A DNA stretch of 64,000 nt from Phytophthora quininea (GCA_011947345.1 JAAVTG010000538.1:372001-436000), one strand, 5' to 3'. Shown: positions 1-11,427, counted from the first letter of the stretch. The notes: generated by a model from the letters alone, not told the origin. Program-made: numbers and translations.

Positions 1-1564
1 CGGACAGGAAGAGCGACAGCCCATCAGAAATCGATCCTTCTACGTTGTCGAATGCGACTGTGAGCAACGTCAAACCGCAGGAGCCTGCAGTCGTTGTTTC
101 AGGTAGGAATTCCAATTCTCGATACTGTACTTCGCAACGGCTGAGGACTGGGACAACGGCATCGACCCATTTAGCGGTAGTGTCGTCACCAAGAATCCAA
201 ACCGATGTCGGATTCGGAAAGCTGAAGAAACTAGAAATTTCTGCGATCACAAAGTCTTCGTCGTGCTCCCATCGAATTGGAGCATCGGCTTTCAGAATAG
301 CGTCACGACTTGGAAGCCGCAGTCGCCAACCCACTATAGTATCCCAACAGTCAGAATTTATCACACGACTAAACTCCTCCATATCTTGCACAGATAAGCT
401 TTGCACATGGGTGAGTGTGAGAGGGTTTAGTAATGAGTGGTGGGCACGACTAGAGAACAACCCATAAGCGATCCATCTCCACCAGAGCTCATTGTCCTCT
501 GCGTTAAACAGCTTTAGCGTGAGATTGCTAGTCGTTTGGTTTACAATCAACGCCGTGATCATCGATTCAAACGGTTCTGATTCCAGCGCGTTCTTCCAGT
601 TTAACTCCAACGACCCAATTTGAGTCAGCTGGTTTGAAAGCTGACTATCCGTCTTCGACATTTCCGAAAGCCAAAGGTTCTGATCGAGAACACTTTCAAC
701 CGCATCGGCCAGCTTCGGGACACCCGTGACCGCTTCCAAATCTGCAGCTGTAGACTCTAGCACAAACGGACATCGAAGTGTCCCTGATGCAACGACTCGC
801 TGCTCTACACACTGCCACATGGCTCGGATCAGTCGTTCCGCTTCCAATATATATTTCCAATATCTTTGGGCTTCCATCTAGGGAAATGCCCATGCTCGGG
901 TAAACAAAACTTGCACAGGAAGGACGACATCCACTCCAGAACTGCCTCCTCTTCATAGGTTCATATTCAGTGCGGCAATCTTCGCCGGCACTTGCACATA
1001 TTCTTGAGAAGGTTGCGTTCTGTGATTGTAGTGACACAAGCGTACCAAATCCCGTCCTTGGTGGTGTTCTCCACTCCTTCTCAAGTCTTCATCTGGGTCT
1101 ATTAGCAGTAAAAAGTGGGCTGGATTGCCACGCTCATGTTGAGTCTCTCCTTCTTGGCCCAGATCCACTCTGCAATGCTCCACTAGTAATACTTCCAGGC
1201 CTTTTGACTCATATGGGCTACAGTCGCTAACAGAGCCAACGCTTCTCGAAATCTGTAAGAGTTTTTCTCCAATCTCTGCTCTCCGTGGCGTTCAAGTTCT
1301 AATCCTCGCAGTGCCTCGGAAGGCGCACTTCCAGCCGGCATTTGAGAACACTCCAAGCCTCCCAGTCGCGTCTGAGATGTCTGTACTGGATGCGCCCGCA
1401 GAAGCTCGCACCACGGCGCCAAGAAGCCCCAGCGTTGCTCCATTGCTCCATGCTGCATAAACTGCACCGCGTTTGAAAACAATACTTTTCTGAGGAGGAT
1501 TTAATTTTATGCAAAAAGATTCAAGTTTTTCGCAAGAGCTCGTTATTTGAGGCGCGACTTGCAT
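1..1564 (-). pseudogene. LRR-like expanded family protein, copy A (cut by window edge)
   Basis: Function not recognised. From an in-frame ATG at 877 the minus strand reads open to the window edge (about 292 codons). Visible features are a Trp-rich stretch (WWRWIAYGLFSR-like), a segment around TSVWILGDDTTAKW, and leucine-rich text continuing leftward. Unlike copies B and C, this copy is in frame across 203-226 because it keeps a T that both others lack. Homology to copies B and D continues upstream to about 1564, where the 5' part is split over several frames and a stop lies between it and 877. The family therefore begins upstream of 877 and this copy is probably not full length. Confidence 0.6.
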
Positions 1565-1827
1565 TGAGCACGATCCACTTTATCTTTTCACTTCAGAGCA
1601 AGGCATATCCAATTGTTCGCATATTTTAAAATTACAAGGTGCTGTCGTTAACTATGCATTCAACTTCGCGGCCAGTGGTCGTAACGTTACTGTCTGATCC
1701 AAGAAAATTGAGTTAAATTCTGTGGAAAGCGAAAAGTTTATTCGCGGTGGACAAGTGCTCGGGTTCATTGCCGGGAAAGCCCAAGAAGGGTTCGACATGA
1801 TGAGCTGCTAATGGAACTTAGCAAAAC

Positions 1828-2671
1828 CTACCTCTGCTTGATTAATCCTAAAGATCCATAGTAGAAAACATCCCCACCAAAGCTAGCGTTTATTGGGGAT
1901 AGTTGGCTTCCAGCCACGCTAGGCGGCATGGCCTTCTCTTTTAGGAGACGCGTAGACTGCTGCGAATACAGATCACAACCGTCTGGGTGAAACACTGAGG
2001 ACAGAAACAGCAAAACATTAAAGTCGTTAACTCCGTCGACCAACAATGTTGGGATCGTCTTGGGAAATCGGTTCTGTAGCCAACACAATATCAACGCGAC
2101 CAGCAGTCATAGCCGCCGTGAAAGTCTTGGTGGTACAGTCCTTAGATTGATTGGCACATAGCTTTTCAGGATCTCGAAGTGGCATACTCATCTGCGATGT
2201 TGATTTTTACGCGCGTGCTTCACATTCGTGTGTAGCCTTTTCACCACCGCGAAGTGGTCATACTTCACTGCAACCTCGATCACTGTTGTCGTGCATCCTT
2301 CGGGTCGATTGGCGCGCAGCACTGAACCACAGATAAACATCCTTGTGCAGTGGCATCATCCACAGCATCGGTTGCACACCATTCTTTGCGAAACGTGAAC
2401 ACTACTTCAGTTTCGCCTTGCATCACTTCCCGATCGTGTCAGCGTCAGCGACATAAATTCCAAGCCTACCAGCGCGTGGCTCTTGAGGTGATGCTCGCTT
2501 TATAATCATCGTCGCAGCAGCATATCCGGGGACGTGGGACGACAAAGAATCCAAACTGTGGCATAATTGCGGAGCTTCTAAGTTACCGTGTTTCGCAGCT
2601 TCATCCATGACACCGTAGACTGGAAGCTTAGATTGAAGATAGCTATCCAACAACCACTGTACACTGTCCAC
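1828..2671 (-). pseudogene. Ankyrin-type repeat protein relic, unit 1
   Basis: Minus-strand text of the oomycete ankyrin style is spread over several frames: an 82-codon piece at 2423-2671 with MDEAAKHGNLEA, a short middle piece, and an 88-codon piece at 1828-2094 with CWLQNRFPKTIP and GVNDFNVLLFL. The second copy at 10383-11427 is arranged the same way with longer surviving frames. Stops and frame changes between pieces make a single product unlikely. Introns cannot be excluded, but no consistent GT-AG pair was seen. Confidence 0.55.
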
Positions 2672-2875
2672 GCTACCGCAAATAAAGCATTGCTGTGTCT
2701 ATCTTTCTCATGGAGGTACTACATCACTTCGACATGGCCTCCGATTTTTGTACTTTCAAGTGGATTGACCAATCAGATAAATAATTTAGTACAAAGGACA
2801 CTCGATGCGATAAGATGGCAAGCTCCGTTAGTATATTTCCCCTCTTACGAAAAGAACTAACGTTACGGTCGAGCT

Positions 2876-3328
2876 CTACGAGCCTCTCGCCCGCTTAACG
2901 TCGTAGCCGTTCTCACGACGCACCTGCCCGAACTTTTCGAGAATGGGTTTGTATCTCTCATACTGCTGAGCAGTCATCAGGCTCGCTAGTGAATTCACGG
3001 TGTAGTGTTCTAGCCAGCCCGTCATCTGACGGGTGACTTGTTCGTCGTCATACTTCATGAAACGCTCGAATAGTGCTGTGTTAATCGGCTGACCCAGTCC
3101 TCTCTCTTCCTTGTCGTCGTCGTCCTCATCGCCAAGGTTGTCGTCATCGTCCTCCTCCTCAACGGTGGTCTTGCCCCTCAGGAAGCGCTTCTCCGTAACG
3201 TCCGTCAGGGCCTCAACTCCGTTCACCATCTGTCTCGAGGTCATCTTCGACAGACCGGTGGTCGCTAAAACTTCGTTGGCCGCAGCAATGGTGATCGCAG
3301 CCGCCATCAGGACGAAAGAAAGTCGCAT
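2876..3328 (-). CDS. RxLR-dEER secreted effector, unit 1
   Basis: Predicted secreted host-translocated effector of 150 aa. The ATG at 3328 is chosen because the signal peptide starts there (hydrophobic residues 4-19, then NEVLA), although the frame stays open 26 codons further upstream. RFLR at residues 48-51 fits the RxLR motif. A long acidic run follows and ends in EER at 74-76, the dEER motif. The C-terminal domain (about 80-150) has spaced Trp and Tyr residues (GWLEHY, YERYKPIL), suggesting a WY-like helical fold. An initiator-type promoter lies 35-52 bases upstream. The protein is identical to the copy in unit 2. The host target cannot be told from sequence. Confidence 0.9.
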   Translation of the reverse strand: MRLSFVLMAAAITIAAANEVLATTGLSKMTSRQMVNGVEALTDVTEKRFLRGKTTVEEEDDDDNLGDEDDDDKEERGLGQPINTALFERFMKYDDEQVTRQMTGWLEHYTVNSLASLMTAQQYERYKPILEKFGQVRRENGYDVKRARGS

Positions 3329-3362
3329 CTTGGCGCGGAAGGGAGTGCTTGGTGGCGATGGA

Positions 3363-3380
3363 GGGAATTGGAGAATGAAG
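3363..3380 (-). promoter_or_regulatory. Oomycete Inr/FPR-type core promoter of the RxLR gene
   Basis: On the minus strand this reads CTTCATTCTCCAATTCCC, close to the oomycete initiator plus flanking promoter region consensus (TCATTYYNCAWTTT-like). It lies 35-52 bases before the ATG, the usual spacing. The same sequence precedes the unit 2 copy at about 12118-12135. Confidence 0.6.
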
Positions 3381-3752
3381 TCGTTGTCCAAAATTGAAGA
3401 AGCCACACACGACGACGAGAACTCAAACGCCAGCGAATGGCAGCTAGACAGACACGTTTATTCCGATGGAAACCATTCTTTACCAGTATGCTTGTTCACT
3501 CTCAATTCGCGCAGATTAGAATAATCAATAAATCCTCCATATAAAGAACCCACCACGATCATCTTGAATGAGCTGAGTGAGCACAAGTTTGCACTTTATG
3601 GGTCAGATGGCTCTAAACATTTGACAAACGTATTGGCATTGCTCCGGCTCCGGCTCGGGGCTACGTGGTTCGTGAGGTTCGTGAGCAAAGCCAAAAGAGT
3701 CGGTGGTTGATCCCTATGCATTTTCTTGAGCTTTGAGAGCAGTTAAATTAAT

Positions 3753-4055
3753 CCAGTAGATAGCTACTGTTTTCAACGGCCATTGCGTCAACTAGTAGAT
3801 CATCGCTACGCTCCTCAGTTGCGCGGCGTTTGCACCACCTACTTCGCTTCGCTCGGGGCGGGCAAGGATCCCGCGCGGATTAGATAGAACCTACTACTTA
3901 GCGGTCTGCATCCGGCCTACGCGCCGTCCCCTGACAGATCTCCGCTACGCTTCGGACCGAAGCCTTCGGTTGTCAAGGCGCCTCTCTAAGGCCTCAAAGT
4001 GCTGTGTAGTCCTAGTAAATGTGCACCGAAGGTAAAAACAGTAGATATCTACTGG
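3753..4055. repeat. Candidate short inverted-repeat element (MITE-like), unit 1
   Basis: A 303-bp segment begins with C followed by CAGTAGATAGCTACTGTTTT and ends with the near-exact inverse AAAACAGTAGATATCTACTG followed by G, a terminal inverted repeat with one mismatch in the compared bases. Each terminus is itself nearly palindromic (AGTAGATATCTACT is a perfect palindrome). No coding frame is visible inside. No clear target-site duplication was found, so a mobile element is an inference; two palindromes bounding a hairpin-rich spacer is the alternative. Confidence 0.4.
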
Positions 4056-4232
4056 GTTACTATAATTCCTCTTTGAGAGGATATGGATGGGATAGTAACA
4101 TCAACTTACCAAGAACTGTATACCGACTTCTTCTCCTTTCGCCAACACAGCCCAAACTGAAATCTTTGTTGAGCTTGCGCCATTCAAACTGCCTCTCGAA
4201 GTGCGTAATCCATATGTACAGATACTCAATCG

Positions 4233-5010
4233 TCAGACTATGATGACATTCAGTTCACTCACGCCATCCTTGGTGACATGAACCAATGTGGCAACAAAAC
4301 GGGAATCGTTTCCGATACTGTTTGGCATCGACCCACTCGCTGCGATACGCGGCGTCAAAGGATCCGTCTCCAATAGCTTCCTAGACCACATTCCAATGAT
4401 GATGCCACCTTGTTTTGACGGCATCTTATGTTCAGACTCAGCTCCCCTCCATTGTCGTTCATCGTGGCTGTGGCCCAGTAAACGTGATGTATCGTTAAGA
4501 CACAGTCTTCGTCATACTGCGTGAACGGTCCACGCAATTCGTCATGGACTCCACCACCAGCACGAACTTTGAAATGGTGGGAGTGCTGTAGTTCTTGCCG
4601 GGTATGCACACTTGCACCACCCAGGGATTGCCGATGCCGATCCAGCGTATTCAAAATGCGCCAGACGAGGAGGCTAAACTGTCCGACCAGCGATCAAGCA
4701 CCGGGCGATTCGCTGCATTGAAACTAGCGTTTCCTGGTTCATCACACAGCATTTCAGCTTCCTCTAGTGCGTCATGCAAGGCCATCCCACGAGTCTGGAT
4801 CTCGTAGGAGCGCAGGTTCTTAACCATGAGTGAAGACGTTCGAGATGCGGCAACAAACGATCGACCATGCCACTTGGCCAGAACTCCCAGTTCGTGGACA
4901 ACCTCCACCATAGATGCCCTGGCAGAAGATTCAAGGGCGCACACTCTAGACGCCACTCGGCTTGTGTCGGTCATTTGGAAGCTGGGCAGGGTATAAAACT
5001 CAACGACCAT
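4233..5010 (-). pseudogene. Unrecognised protein, broken frames, unit 1
   Basis: Three overlapping minus-strand frames look protein-like: 119 codons at 4651-5010 (start MVVEFYTLPSF, middle VHELGVLAKWHGRSF), 99 codons at 4355-4654, and 63 codons at 4233-4424 (start MPSKQGGIIIGMW). They follow one another with overlaps, as expected of one gene carrying frameshifts or introns. No domain is recognised. In unit 2 the first frame has gained a stop. A related open piece at 5434-5700 on the same strand may be its 5' exon. Confidence 0.35.
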
Positions 5011-5433
5011 TGTTTTTACTCAAACGGCCAGCCACGAGAGTTCCGATGCTGGACACCCAGGGCACTAGCAAATGACCCCATAAAATACTTTGCGCTTTTC
5101 CTGTTCGGACTCCTCTCTCTTCTCGTCTTCCTTGGGCCTCTTAGCGTGTACTAGTATAGCGGAAGTTCATCACACGCTTCGAGGATAAACGGATCCTCCA
5201 CGTGGCAAGCTCCAACAACCTTTCGCACGTTTTAATGAACGCATCTTTTTACTGGAGAAGCCTTGGCTCAAATTACTCTACCACTGACGTAAACCACCTT
5301 GGCAATCCGTCATCGCATTTCTACGCGTAGCATCCATGTCAAGCACAGCCGAACGAATATTCGATTCTTTCGGCATCAACGCATATTTCAGTTCCTTTAC
5401 CCGTCATCGCTTCAGGGCCTGGGCGAGGTTGAG

Positions 5434-5700
5434 CTAGCGATCACAACAGACCACGACAATCATAACCCAACCCAGTTTTGAACTCCATTTTTCAATGCTG
5501 TTGAGAAGTCGGAAACTCTCGAGAAGTTCTGAAATGGGCAGTCCTTCGTAAACGCTTCGACTTCGCCAGTCAACGTTACTAAGCATTGTGCGAAAGCGCA
5601 GACTTTCAATTTCTGCTGTGTATTCGCTGCACTTCGATAGATCCGCAGGAGTATCTGATGCTAGAGAAGAATCGTAGACAGCGATGAATTGACTCGATAA
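5434..5700 (-). other. Open exon-like frame without upstream ATG
   Basis: The minus strand is open for 88 codons between a TGA and a TAG, with protein-like composition (for example EIESLRFRTML and GLPISELLESFRLL). Its only internal Met falls mid-frame. It lies 5' of the broken gene at 4233-5010 on the same strand and may be an exon or relic of it. The unit 2 copy is at about 14191-14457. Confidence 0.3.
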
Positions 5701-5902
5701 TCATGGCCCCTTCGTAATTATTGCCAAAGAACTTGGACTGTAGACAACAGACCTGAAGATGCGGTCTGCCATGATTACCGCACCAATAAACCGGCTCTAG
5801 AAGCCACTATTATAGTTGCCGCCGTCGTGTTATGCTTCAATTGAGAAAAACCATTTCATATTCCAGTTTGATCCGTCGCCACCAAGCATCACCTTCCGCT
5901 CC

Positions 5903-6269
5903 ATGCGGCTTTCATTTGCTGTGCTGGTGGCTGCGATCGCGATTGCCACGACTAACGAAGTCGCAGCGACCACAGATCTCTCGGTGGTGAACGGGGTCGG
6001 ACTCTACGGGGAAACGGTTCCGGCGGAATTCCAAGACCACAGAAGATGACGACCTCGATGAAGAGAGAACGATCAACGATGCATTATTCGAGCGGATGAT
6101 AAACGACAACAATCTTGCCTCCCGCATGGTCTCGGTCTGGCCAAAAGCTACAGTCCTGAGCAACTTGCCAAAGAAATGACACCGGCTCAGAACAAGAATT
6201 AAAAACCCCATTCTCGATAAACTCACTGAGGCGCGGCAAAAGCAATTGGAGCGGGCGAGAAGGACGTAA
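5903..6269 (+). pseudogene. dEER effector paralogue, frameshifted, unit 1
   Basis: Starts with an effector-like signal peptide at 5903 (MRLSFAVLVAAIAIATTNEV), closely resembling that of the RxLR gene, and has the same style of upstream initiator (TTTCATATTCCAGTTTGA). It keeps a DEER motif after an acidic stretch and a helical C-terminal domain similar to the RxLR protein, but no RxLR is visible. The frame changes near 6025, again near 6165 and again near 6200, so the unit 1 copy encodes at most a short secreted peptide. The unit 2 copy lacks the first of these breaks. Confidence 0.6.
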
Positions 6270-6524
6270 TGTGGGCTTGCCTCCGACGCCACTCTACGTG
6301 ATGGATGCTTTCCTCAACAAATAGTTTGCCTCTTTGCTCTCCTCTTTTAAATGCGGAGGTAACCGTATCAACAAATGGGTCTTTGCTTCTGGCCTCAAAC
6401 AGATCCCAATTGATGTCATACATCCACTTGGTGATTCAACATAATTTATTTCCACTGGCTGCTTCTTGTCGTCAACTTCTTGAAACAAATCACTGCCAAG
6501 CAAACTTTCCACTTGATGTCCCAT
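6223..6524 (-). pseudogene. Unrecognised broken gene, unit 1
   Basis: Two overlapping minus-strand frames (6294-6524 with VESLLGSDLFQEVDD; 6223-6423 with DINWDLFEARSKDPF) read as consecutive parts of one protein separated by a frame change. No family recognised. Its 3' end overlaps the tail of the effector pseudogene on the other strand. Duplicated at 14979-15280. Confidence 0.3.
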
Positions 6525-6687
6525 TTGCTGCCGATTGTGTCGTCTGAGATCCCAGCACCGACAACCGAACTAAATTGTTTATTCAGAAACCGGTGACCGT
6601 ATTTCCAACTCTCAGACAAGGGGGCTATCGCGGTATTAACACCCCCCTGGCTCAGACGAACAAATGGAATTATCCTGGGCTTTGAGG

Positions 6688-6777
6688 CCCAAGGGCTATC
6701 CAAGTTGACGCGCCCGTAAGTGATGATGCGGAATTCATAGCAAAATTGATACAACGTTGTGCACTTCCGAATTCGCC
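6688..6777 (+). promoter_or_regulatory. Shared upstream element and initiator of LGPGPEV gene
   Basis: Contains GGGCTATCCAAGTTGACGCG (about 6692-6711) and, nearer the gene, GCACTTCCGAATTCGCC (6761-6777), an initiator-like motif 34-50 bases before the ATG. The first element is also found upstream of the unit 2 copy (about 15444-15469) and of the intact Kazal gene (about 52538-52562), and in part near the inverted copy at about 20829. Confidence 0.5.
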
Positions 6778-6810
6778 TCGTAACACTCCACTCTCCGACA
6801 AAACTCACAG

Positions 6811-7107
6811 ATGAAGTTCGTTCTCGCACTTGCCGGAATTGTCGCCGCTGCCGTCGCTACCAGCAGTGTCAATGCGGACGGCGAACTCAACCTCGGCCCA
6901 GGCCCTGAAGTGACCATGAACAAATCGGAAGCGGACGCGATGTTCAAGAAATATTTCGACGCCACTGGGCAAAATTTGACCAACGAGCCTCTTTACCTCG
7001 GTCCCGGCCCGGAAGTGATGCTGAACAAGTCCCAGTCGGATGCGCTTTTCAAGAAGTACTTCGAGGCCATGGGACAGAAATACGGCAGCGGCAGCGCTGC
7101 CAAATAA
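6811..7107 (+). CDS. Small secreted protein with two LGPGPEV repeats, unit 1
   Basis: 98 aa. Signal peptide about 1-22 (MKFVLALAGIVAAAVATSSV then NADG). The mature chain is two near-identical 29-residue repeats at 26-54 and 61-89, each beginning LxLGPGPEV, continuing NKS, and ending in a helical segment (FKKYF..GQ). A short Gly/Ser tail follows. No cysteines. The same signal peptide style and LGPEV-NKT block precede the Kazal domain in the intact inhibitor at 52670, so this looks like a member of that family without the Kazal domain. Function unknown. The unit 2 copy differs by a few residues. Confidence 0.8.
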   Translation: MKFVLALAGIVAAAVATSSVNADGELNLGPGPEVTMNKSEADAMFKKYFDATGQNLTNEPLYLGPGPEVMLNKSQSDALFKKYFEAMGQKYGSGSAAK

Positions 7108-7249
7108 CCAACGAAGCGAGGGTTCTGGACGGCGTCACCTTAGGCAATTGCTGTGTACTGTAAAGCTGAAACTCAATACACCGCAGCACTTGCATCCCTT
7201 GAATACAGGAGTAATTACCCTCTTGTTAGTTGCGGTTTGTCACGACACG

Positions 7250-7800
7250 TCAACTTCCGTCGCTGAAGCTAGAAAACACACAAACACGCTGCATTTGGTA
7301 GAGCACGTCGCTCGCAGTAGGTCGTGTCATCCTACCCAATCCGATCCATTCCTCGGAAAGATTGCTCGTAAACTCGATCTGTGCTCTCCCAACCGCAACC
7401 ATCTTCATCAACGGTGTTTCTGTCGGTCTCCTTCCTAACTCAGTCGTCACTTTTGCAATGGCGTTGTTGTATGGAGATCGATTTCTACTCAATTCGGAAA
7501 ACGCCACGCTGAACCAGAAAATATCAGCAGTGGCGTCGTATCGCAACCCCATGATTATCTCGGGCGTCATCCACCGTCGAATACAAAGTCCTGTGTACGT
7601 CGCATGTCCAGTCAACCCATGAGGCACTCGACTCGATCAATATGGCGGAGCACCGAGAACAAATCGCCGCCACGCAAAAACTCGAAGAGGTTCGAGAATT
7701 TCTTCCACGCAATACCGATGAAGCGCACGATTCAAGGTTGCATCGATGCAACCGATAGTGACACACGTACATGTAGCACCTGATCACCCCAGCACACGTG
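7250..7800 (-). pseudogene. Protein kinase (TKL-like) relic without catalytic loop, unit 1
   Basis: Minus-strand text matches parts of a kinase domain: an N-lobe to hinge piece (RFIGIAW, then FEFLRGGDLFSVLRH), then a jump to the activation-segment end MTPEIIMGLRYDATADIFWF (APE-like and the conserved Asp-x-Trp/Phe region), and a C-lobe end with RPTASDVLYQMQRV. The frame changes between the pieces. The HRD and DFG motifs are missing because the intervening part has been lost. A catalytically active product is not possible from this copy. Confidence 0.6.
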
Positions 7801-8274
7801 CCGCACGTTATGACATGCACTCGTGATGGTCAAGAACGGTATGGCTGAAGTTGGTCACTTCAAGGGATACGATGCAGGCGTCTAAGACATCACTGGACTT
7901 ATTGAACTGGCTGATCGCAAAAAATAATCTGGAAAGTTTTGAGTAGCTTCACTGTGGTCCTCGAGCAATACCTAAGCAGCTCCTGTTTCCAATGAGGCTG
8001 AAGGTTATCAAATATAATGATCGCAAAATCGAACCCAGGTTTTGGAAAACGTCAATGATTCGGGCACGTCTAGGAGCAAAATCGTCGTCGTTGTCGTTGT
8101 CGTTGTCGTCGTCAACGCCATCGCCATCACCATCGCCATCGAATCCGAAGTAAATTGCTCTAGTACAAGCTGCGAAAGCGAAAATGTGACTCAGCACATA
8201 ACTTATACTCTCTCTTTGTTTTTCGATCTTCCATACGAAAGCACACTCAGGAGTCCAATCCTGCATATAATTGG
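7801..8274. other. No gene seen; GTC/GTT-rich simple repeat
   Basis: No convincing coding frame. Around 8084-8145 there is a run of imperfect GTC, GTT and ATC triplets with the look of a microsatellite; it gives artificial Val- or Asp-rich frames on either strand. Unit 2 has the equivalent run at about 16925-16990 with one more repeat. Confidence 0.5.
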
Positions 8275-10315
8275 TCATGCTTTCGGCATTTGAATCTCAG
8301 GTTTGCGGCATTGCCTCTTGAAAGTTTCAAGATGAGCTCCATGCCGTGGCGAGAACAAGACCTCAAAGAACTCCAAAGCGCGATTTATTTCCAGCATCCT
8401 CAACAGCGCGCTCACTTCGTCAGAGAAATTGGGTGGGTCATATTCTCCCTGCTCAACCCACCATCCGCCCCACCGTTTGTCGAGGCGAACACGCAGCCGG
8501 CGCACGCATTTGGCAAGGGTTTGGTCACGTCGATAAACTCGATAGACAGGGCAATCACGTCGTGCCAATGAATGCTCCTCAATGGCGTCTCCGAGCTTGG
8601 AGTGAAATCACGTAAATCAATGTAGACGTCCGCTAGCCCGCCACAGAGAGAAAGCTCTTGTAGGTTAGGACAACTTGCAAGTATTGTGCTCTCTTCGATG
8701 TCATCCCTCGGGCCAGCGAGCGTCAGTGACTTCAATGGCGATCCTACTGCGGACAGGAAGAGCGACAGCCCATCAGAAATGGATCCTTCTACGTTGTCGA
8801 ATGCGACTGTGAGCAACGTCAAACCGCAGGAGCCTGCAGTCGTTGTTTCAGGTAGGAATTCCAATTCTCGATACTGTACTTCGCAACGGCTGAGGACTGG
8901 GACAACGGCATCGACCCATTTAGCGGTAGTGTCGTCACCAAGAATCCAAACCGACATCGGATCGGAAAGGTTAGGAGGTTAGAATCTTCTGCAATCTCAA
9001 AATCTTCGTCGTGCTCCCATCGAATTGGAGCATCGGCTTTCAGAATAGCGTCACGACTTGGAAGCCGCAGTCGCCAACCCACTATAGTATCCCAACAGTC
9101 AGAATTTATCACACGACTAAACTCCTCCATATCTTGCACAGATAAGCTTTGCACATGGGTGAGTGTGAGAGGGTTTAGTAATGAGTGGTGGGCACGCCTA
9201 GAGAACAACCCATAAGCGATCCATCTCCACCAGAGCTCACTGTCCTCTGCGTTAAACAGCTTTAGCGTGAGATTGCTAGTCGTTTGGTTTACAATCAACG
9301 CCGTGATCATCGATTCAAACGGTTCTGATTCCAGCGCGTTCTTCCAGTTTAACTCCAACGACCCAATTTGAGTCAGCTGGTTTGAAAGCTGACTATCCGT
9401 CTTCGACACTTCCGAAAGCCAAAGGCTCTGATCGAGAACACTTTCAACCGCATCGGCCAGCTTCGGGACACCCGTGACCGCTTCCAAATCTGCAGCTGTA
9501 GACTCTAGCACAAACGGACATCGCAGTGTCCCTGATGCAACGACTTGCTGCTCTACACACTGCCACATGGCTCGGATCAGTCGTTCCGCTTCCAATATAT
9601 ATTTCCAATATCTTTGGGCTTCCATCTAGGGAAATGCCCATGCTCGGGTAAACAAAACTTACACAGGAAGGACGACATCCACTCCAGAACTGCCTCCTCT
9701 TCATAGGTTCATATTCAGTGCGGCAATCTTCGCCGGCACTTGCACATATTCTTGAGAAGGTTGCGTTCTGTGATTGTAGTGACACAAGCGTACCAAATCC
9801 CGTCCTTGGTGGTGTTCTCCACTCCTTCTCAAGTCTTCATCTGGGTCTATTAGCAGTAAAAAGTGGGCTGGATTGTCACGCTCATGTTGAGTCTCTCCTT
9901 CTTGGCCCAGATCCACTCTGCAATGCTCCACTAGTAAATACTTCCAGGCCTTTTGACTCACATGGGCTACAGTCGCTAACAGAGCCAACGCTTCTCGAAA
10001 TCTGTTAGAGTTTTTCTCCAATCTCTGCTCTCCGTGGCGTTCAAGTTCTAATCCTCGCAGTGCCTCGGAAGGCGCACTTCCAGCCGGTATTTGAGAGAGT
10101 TTCAAGCCTCCCAGTCGCGTCTGAGATGTCTGTACTGGATGCGCCCACGCAGAAGCTCGCACCACAGCGCCAAGAAGCCCCAGCGTTGCTCCATTGCTCC
10201 ATGCTGCATAAACTGCACCGCGTTTGAAAACAATGCTTTTCTGAGGAGGATTTAATTTTATGCAAAAAGATTCAAGTTTTTCACAAGAGCTCGTTATTTG
10301 AGATGCGGCTTGCAT
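8275..10315 (-). pseudogene. LRR-like expanded family protein, copy B
   Basis: The best view of the family's 5' part: a 204-codon frame at 9701-10315 (YAAWSNGATLGLLGAVVRAS, later FREALALLATVAHVSQ), then a stop, then 268 codons from the ATG at 9625, a frameshift at about 8967-8972 caused by one missing T relative to copy A, a 181-codon frame with LRR-like text (SCPNLQELSLCGG), and a second frameshift near 8515 before a 3' piece ending at 8275. Paralogue D joins the 5' and middle parts more continuously, showing that both belong to one gene. Function unknown; expression of an intact protein is unlikely. Confidence 0.6.
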
Positions 10316-10382
10316 TGAGCACGATCCACTTTATCTTTTCGCTTCAGAGCAAGGCATATCCAATTGATCGCATATTTTAAAA

Positions 10383-11427
10383 TTACAAGGTGCCGTCATT
10401 AACTGTGCATTCAACTTCGCGGCCAGTGGTCGTAACGTTACTGTCTGATCCAAGAGAATTGGAGTTAAATTCTGTGGAAAGCGAAAGGTTTATTCGCGGT
10501 GGACAAGTGCTCGGGTTCATTGCCGGGAAAGCCCAAGACGGGTTCGACATGATGAGCTGCCAATGGAACTTAGCAAAACCTACCTCTGCTTTGATTAATC
10601 CTAAAGATCCATAGTGGAAAACATCTCCACCAAAGCTAGCGTCTATTGGGGATAGTTGGCTTCCAGCCACGCTAGGCGGCATGGCCTTCTCTTTTAGGAG
10701 ACGCGTAGACTGCTGCGAATACAGATCACAATCGTCTGGGCGAAACACTAAGGACAGAAACAGCAAAACATTAAAGTCGTTAACTCCGTCAACCAACAAT
10801 GTTGGGATCGTCTTGGGAAATCGGTTCTGTAGCCAGCACGCAATATCAACGCGACCAGCAGTCATAGCCGCCGTGAAAGTCTTGGTGGTACAGTCCTTAG
10901 ATTGATTGGCACATAGCCATTTCAGGATCTCGAAGTGGCCATACTCATCTGCGATGTTGATTTTTACGCGCGTGCTTCACATTCGCGTGTAGCCTTTTCA
11001 CCCCCGCGAAGTGGCCATACTTCACTGCAACCTCGATCACTGTTGTCGTGCTTCCTCGGGTCGATTGGCGCGCAGCACTGAACCACAGATAAACATCCTT
11101 GTGCAGTGGCATCATCCACAGCATCGGTTGCACACCATTCTTTGCGAAACGTGAACACTACTTCAGTTTCGTCTTGTATCACTTTCCGATCGTGTCAGCG
11201 TCAGCGACATAAATTCCAAGCCTACCAGCGCGTGGCTCTTGAGGTGATGCTCGCTTTATAATCATCGTCGCAGCAGCATATCTGGGGACGTGGGACGACA
11301 AAGAATCCAAACTGCGGCATAATTGCGGAGCTTCTAAGTTACCGTGTTTCGCAGCTTCATCCATGACACCGTAGACTGGAAGCTTAGATTGAAGATAGCT
11401 ATCCAACAACCACTGTACACTGTCCAC
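10383..11427 (-). pseudogene. Ankyrin-type repeat protein relic, unit 2
   Basis: Same gene as 1828-2671 with longer frames. 11179-11427 holds MDEAAKHGNLEA, 10945-11133 holds AVKYGHFAGVKRLHAN, a typical ankyrin helix pair, and 10383-10865 holds TAGRVDIACWLQNRF and a C-terminal tail. The frames differ and stops separate them. The same ankyrin style (xAVxxGHFExxxWLxAN) recurs in relics across the rest of the window. Confidence 0.6.

Larger units (their letters stand above)
1..8749. repeat. Tandem segmental duplication, unit 1
   Basis: First copy of an approximately 8.8 kb unit. The sequence at position 1 recurs at 8750 and again at 17600, in the same orientation and gene order. Near-identity is visible throughout: the RxLR gene encodes the same protein, and other differences are scattered substitutions and small indels. 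The array starts left of the window, so the true unit boundary is unknown and position 1 is an arbitrary phase. This unit is about 100 bp shorter than unit 2, mainly because of a deletion after the LGPGPEV gene near 7225. Confidence 0.95.

Noticed and set aside
3111..3524. Plus-strand frame with long Ser runs
   Set aside because: It is the antisense of the acidic Asp/Glu linker in the RxLR gene; triplet bias produces poly-Ser.
8042..8293. Val-rich plus-strand frame and Asp-rich minus-strand frame
   Set aside because: Artefacts of the GTC/GTT triplet run; no protein-like text outside the run.
9618..9656. Possible 37-bp GT-AG intron before the MEAQRYW start (GTAAGT ... CCCTAG)
   Set aside because: Too short for an oomycete intron, and the GT is not present at the same place in copies A and C.
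9444..9785. 113-codon minus-strand frame overlapping the LRR-like gene
   Set aside because: A shifted reading of the junction between the 5' and middle parts of that gene; paralogue D supports the other phase.
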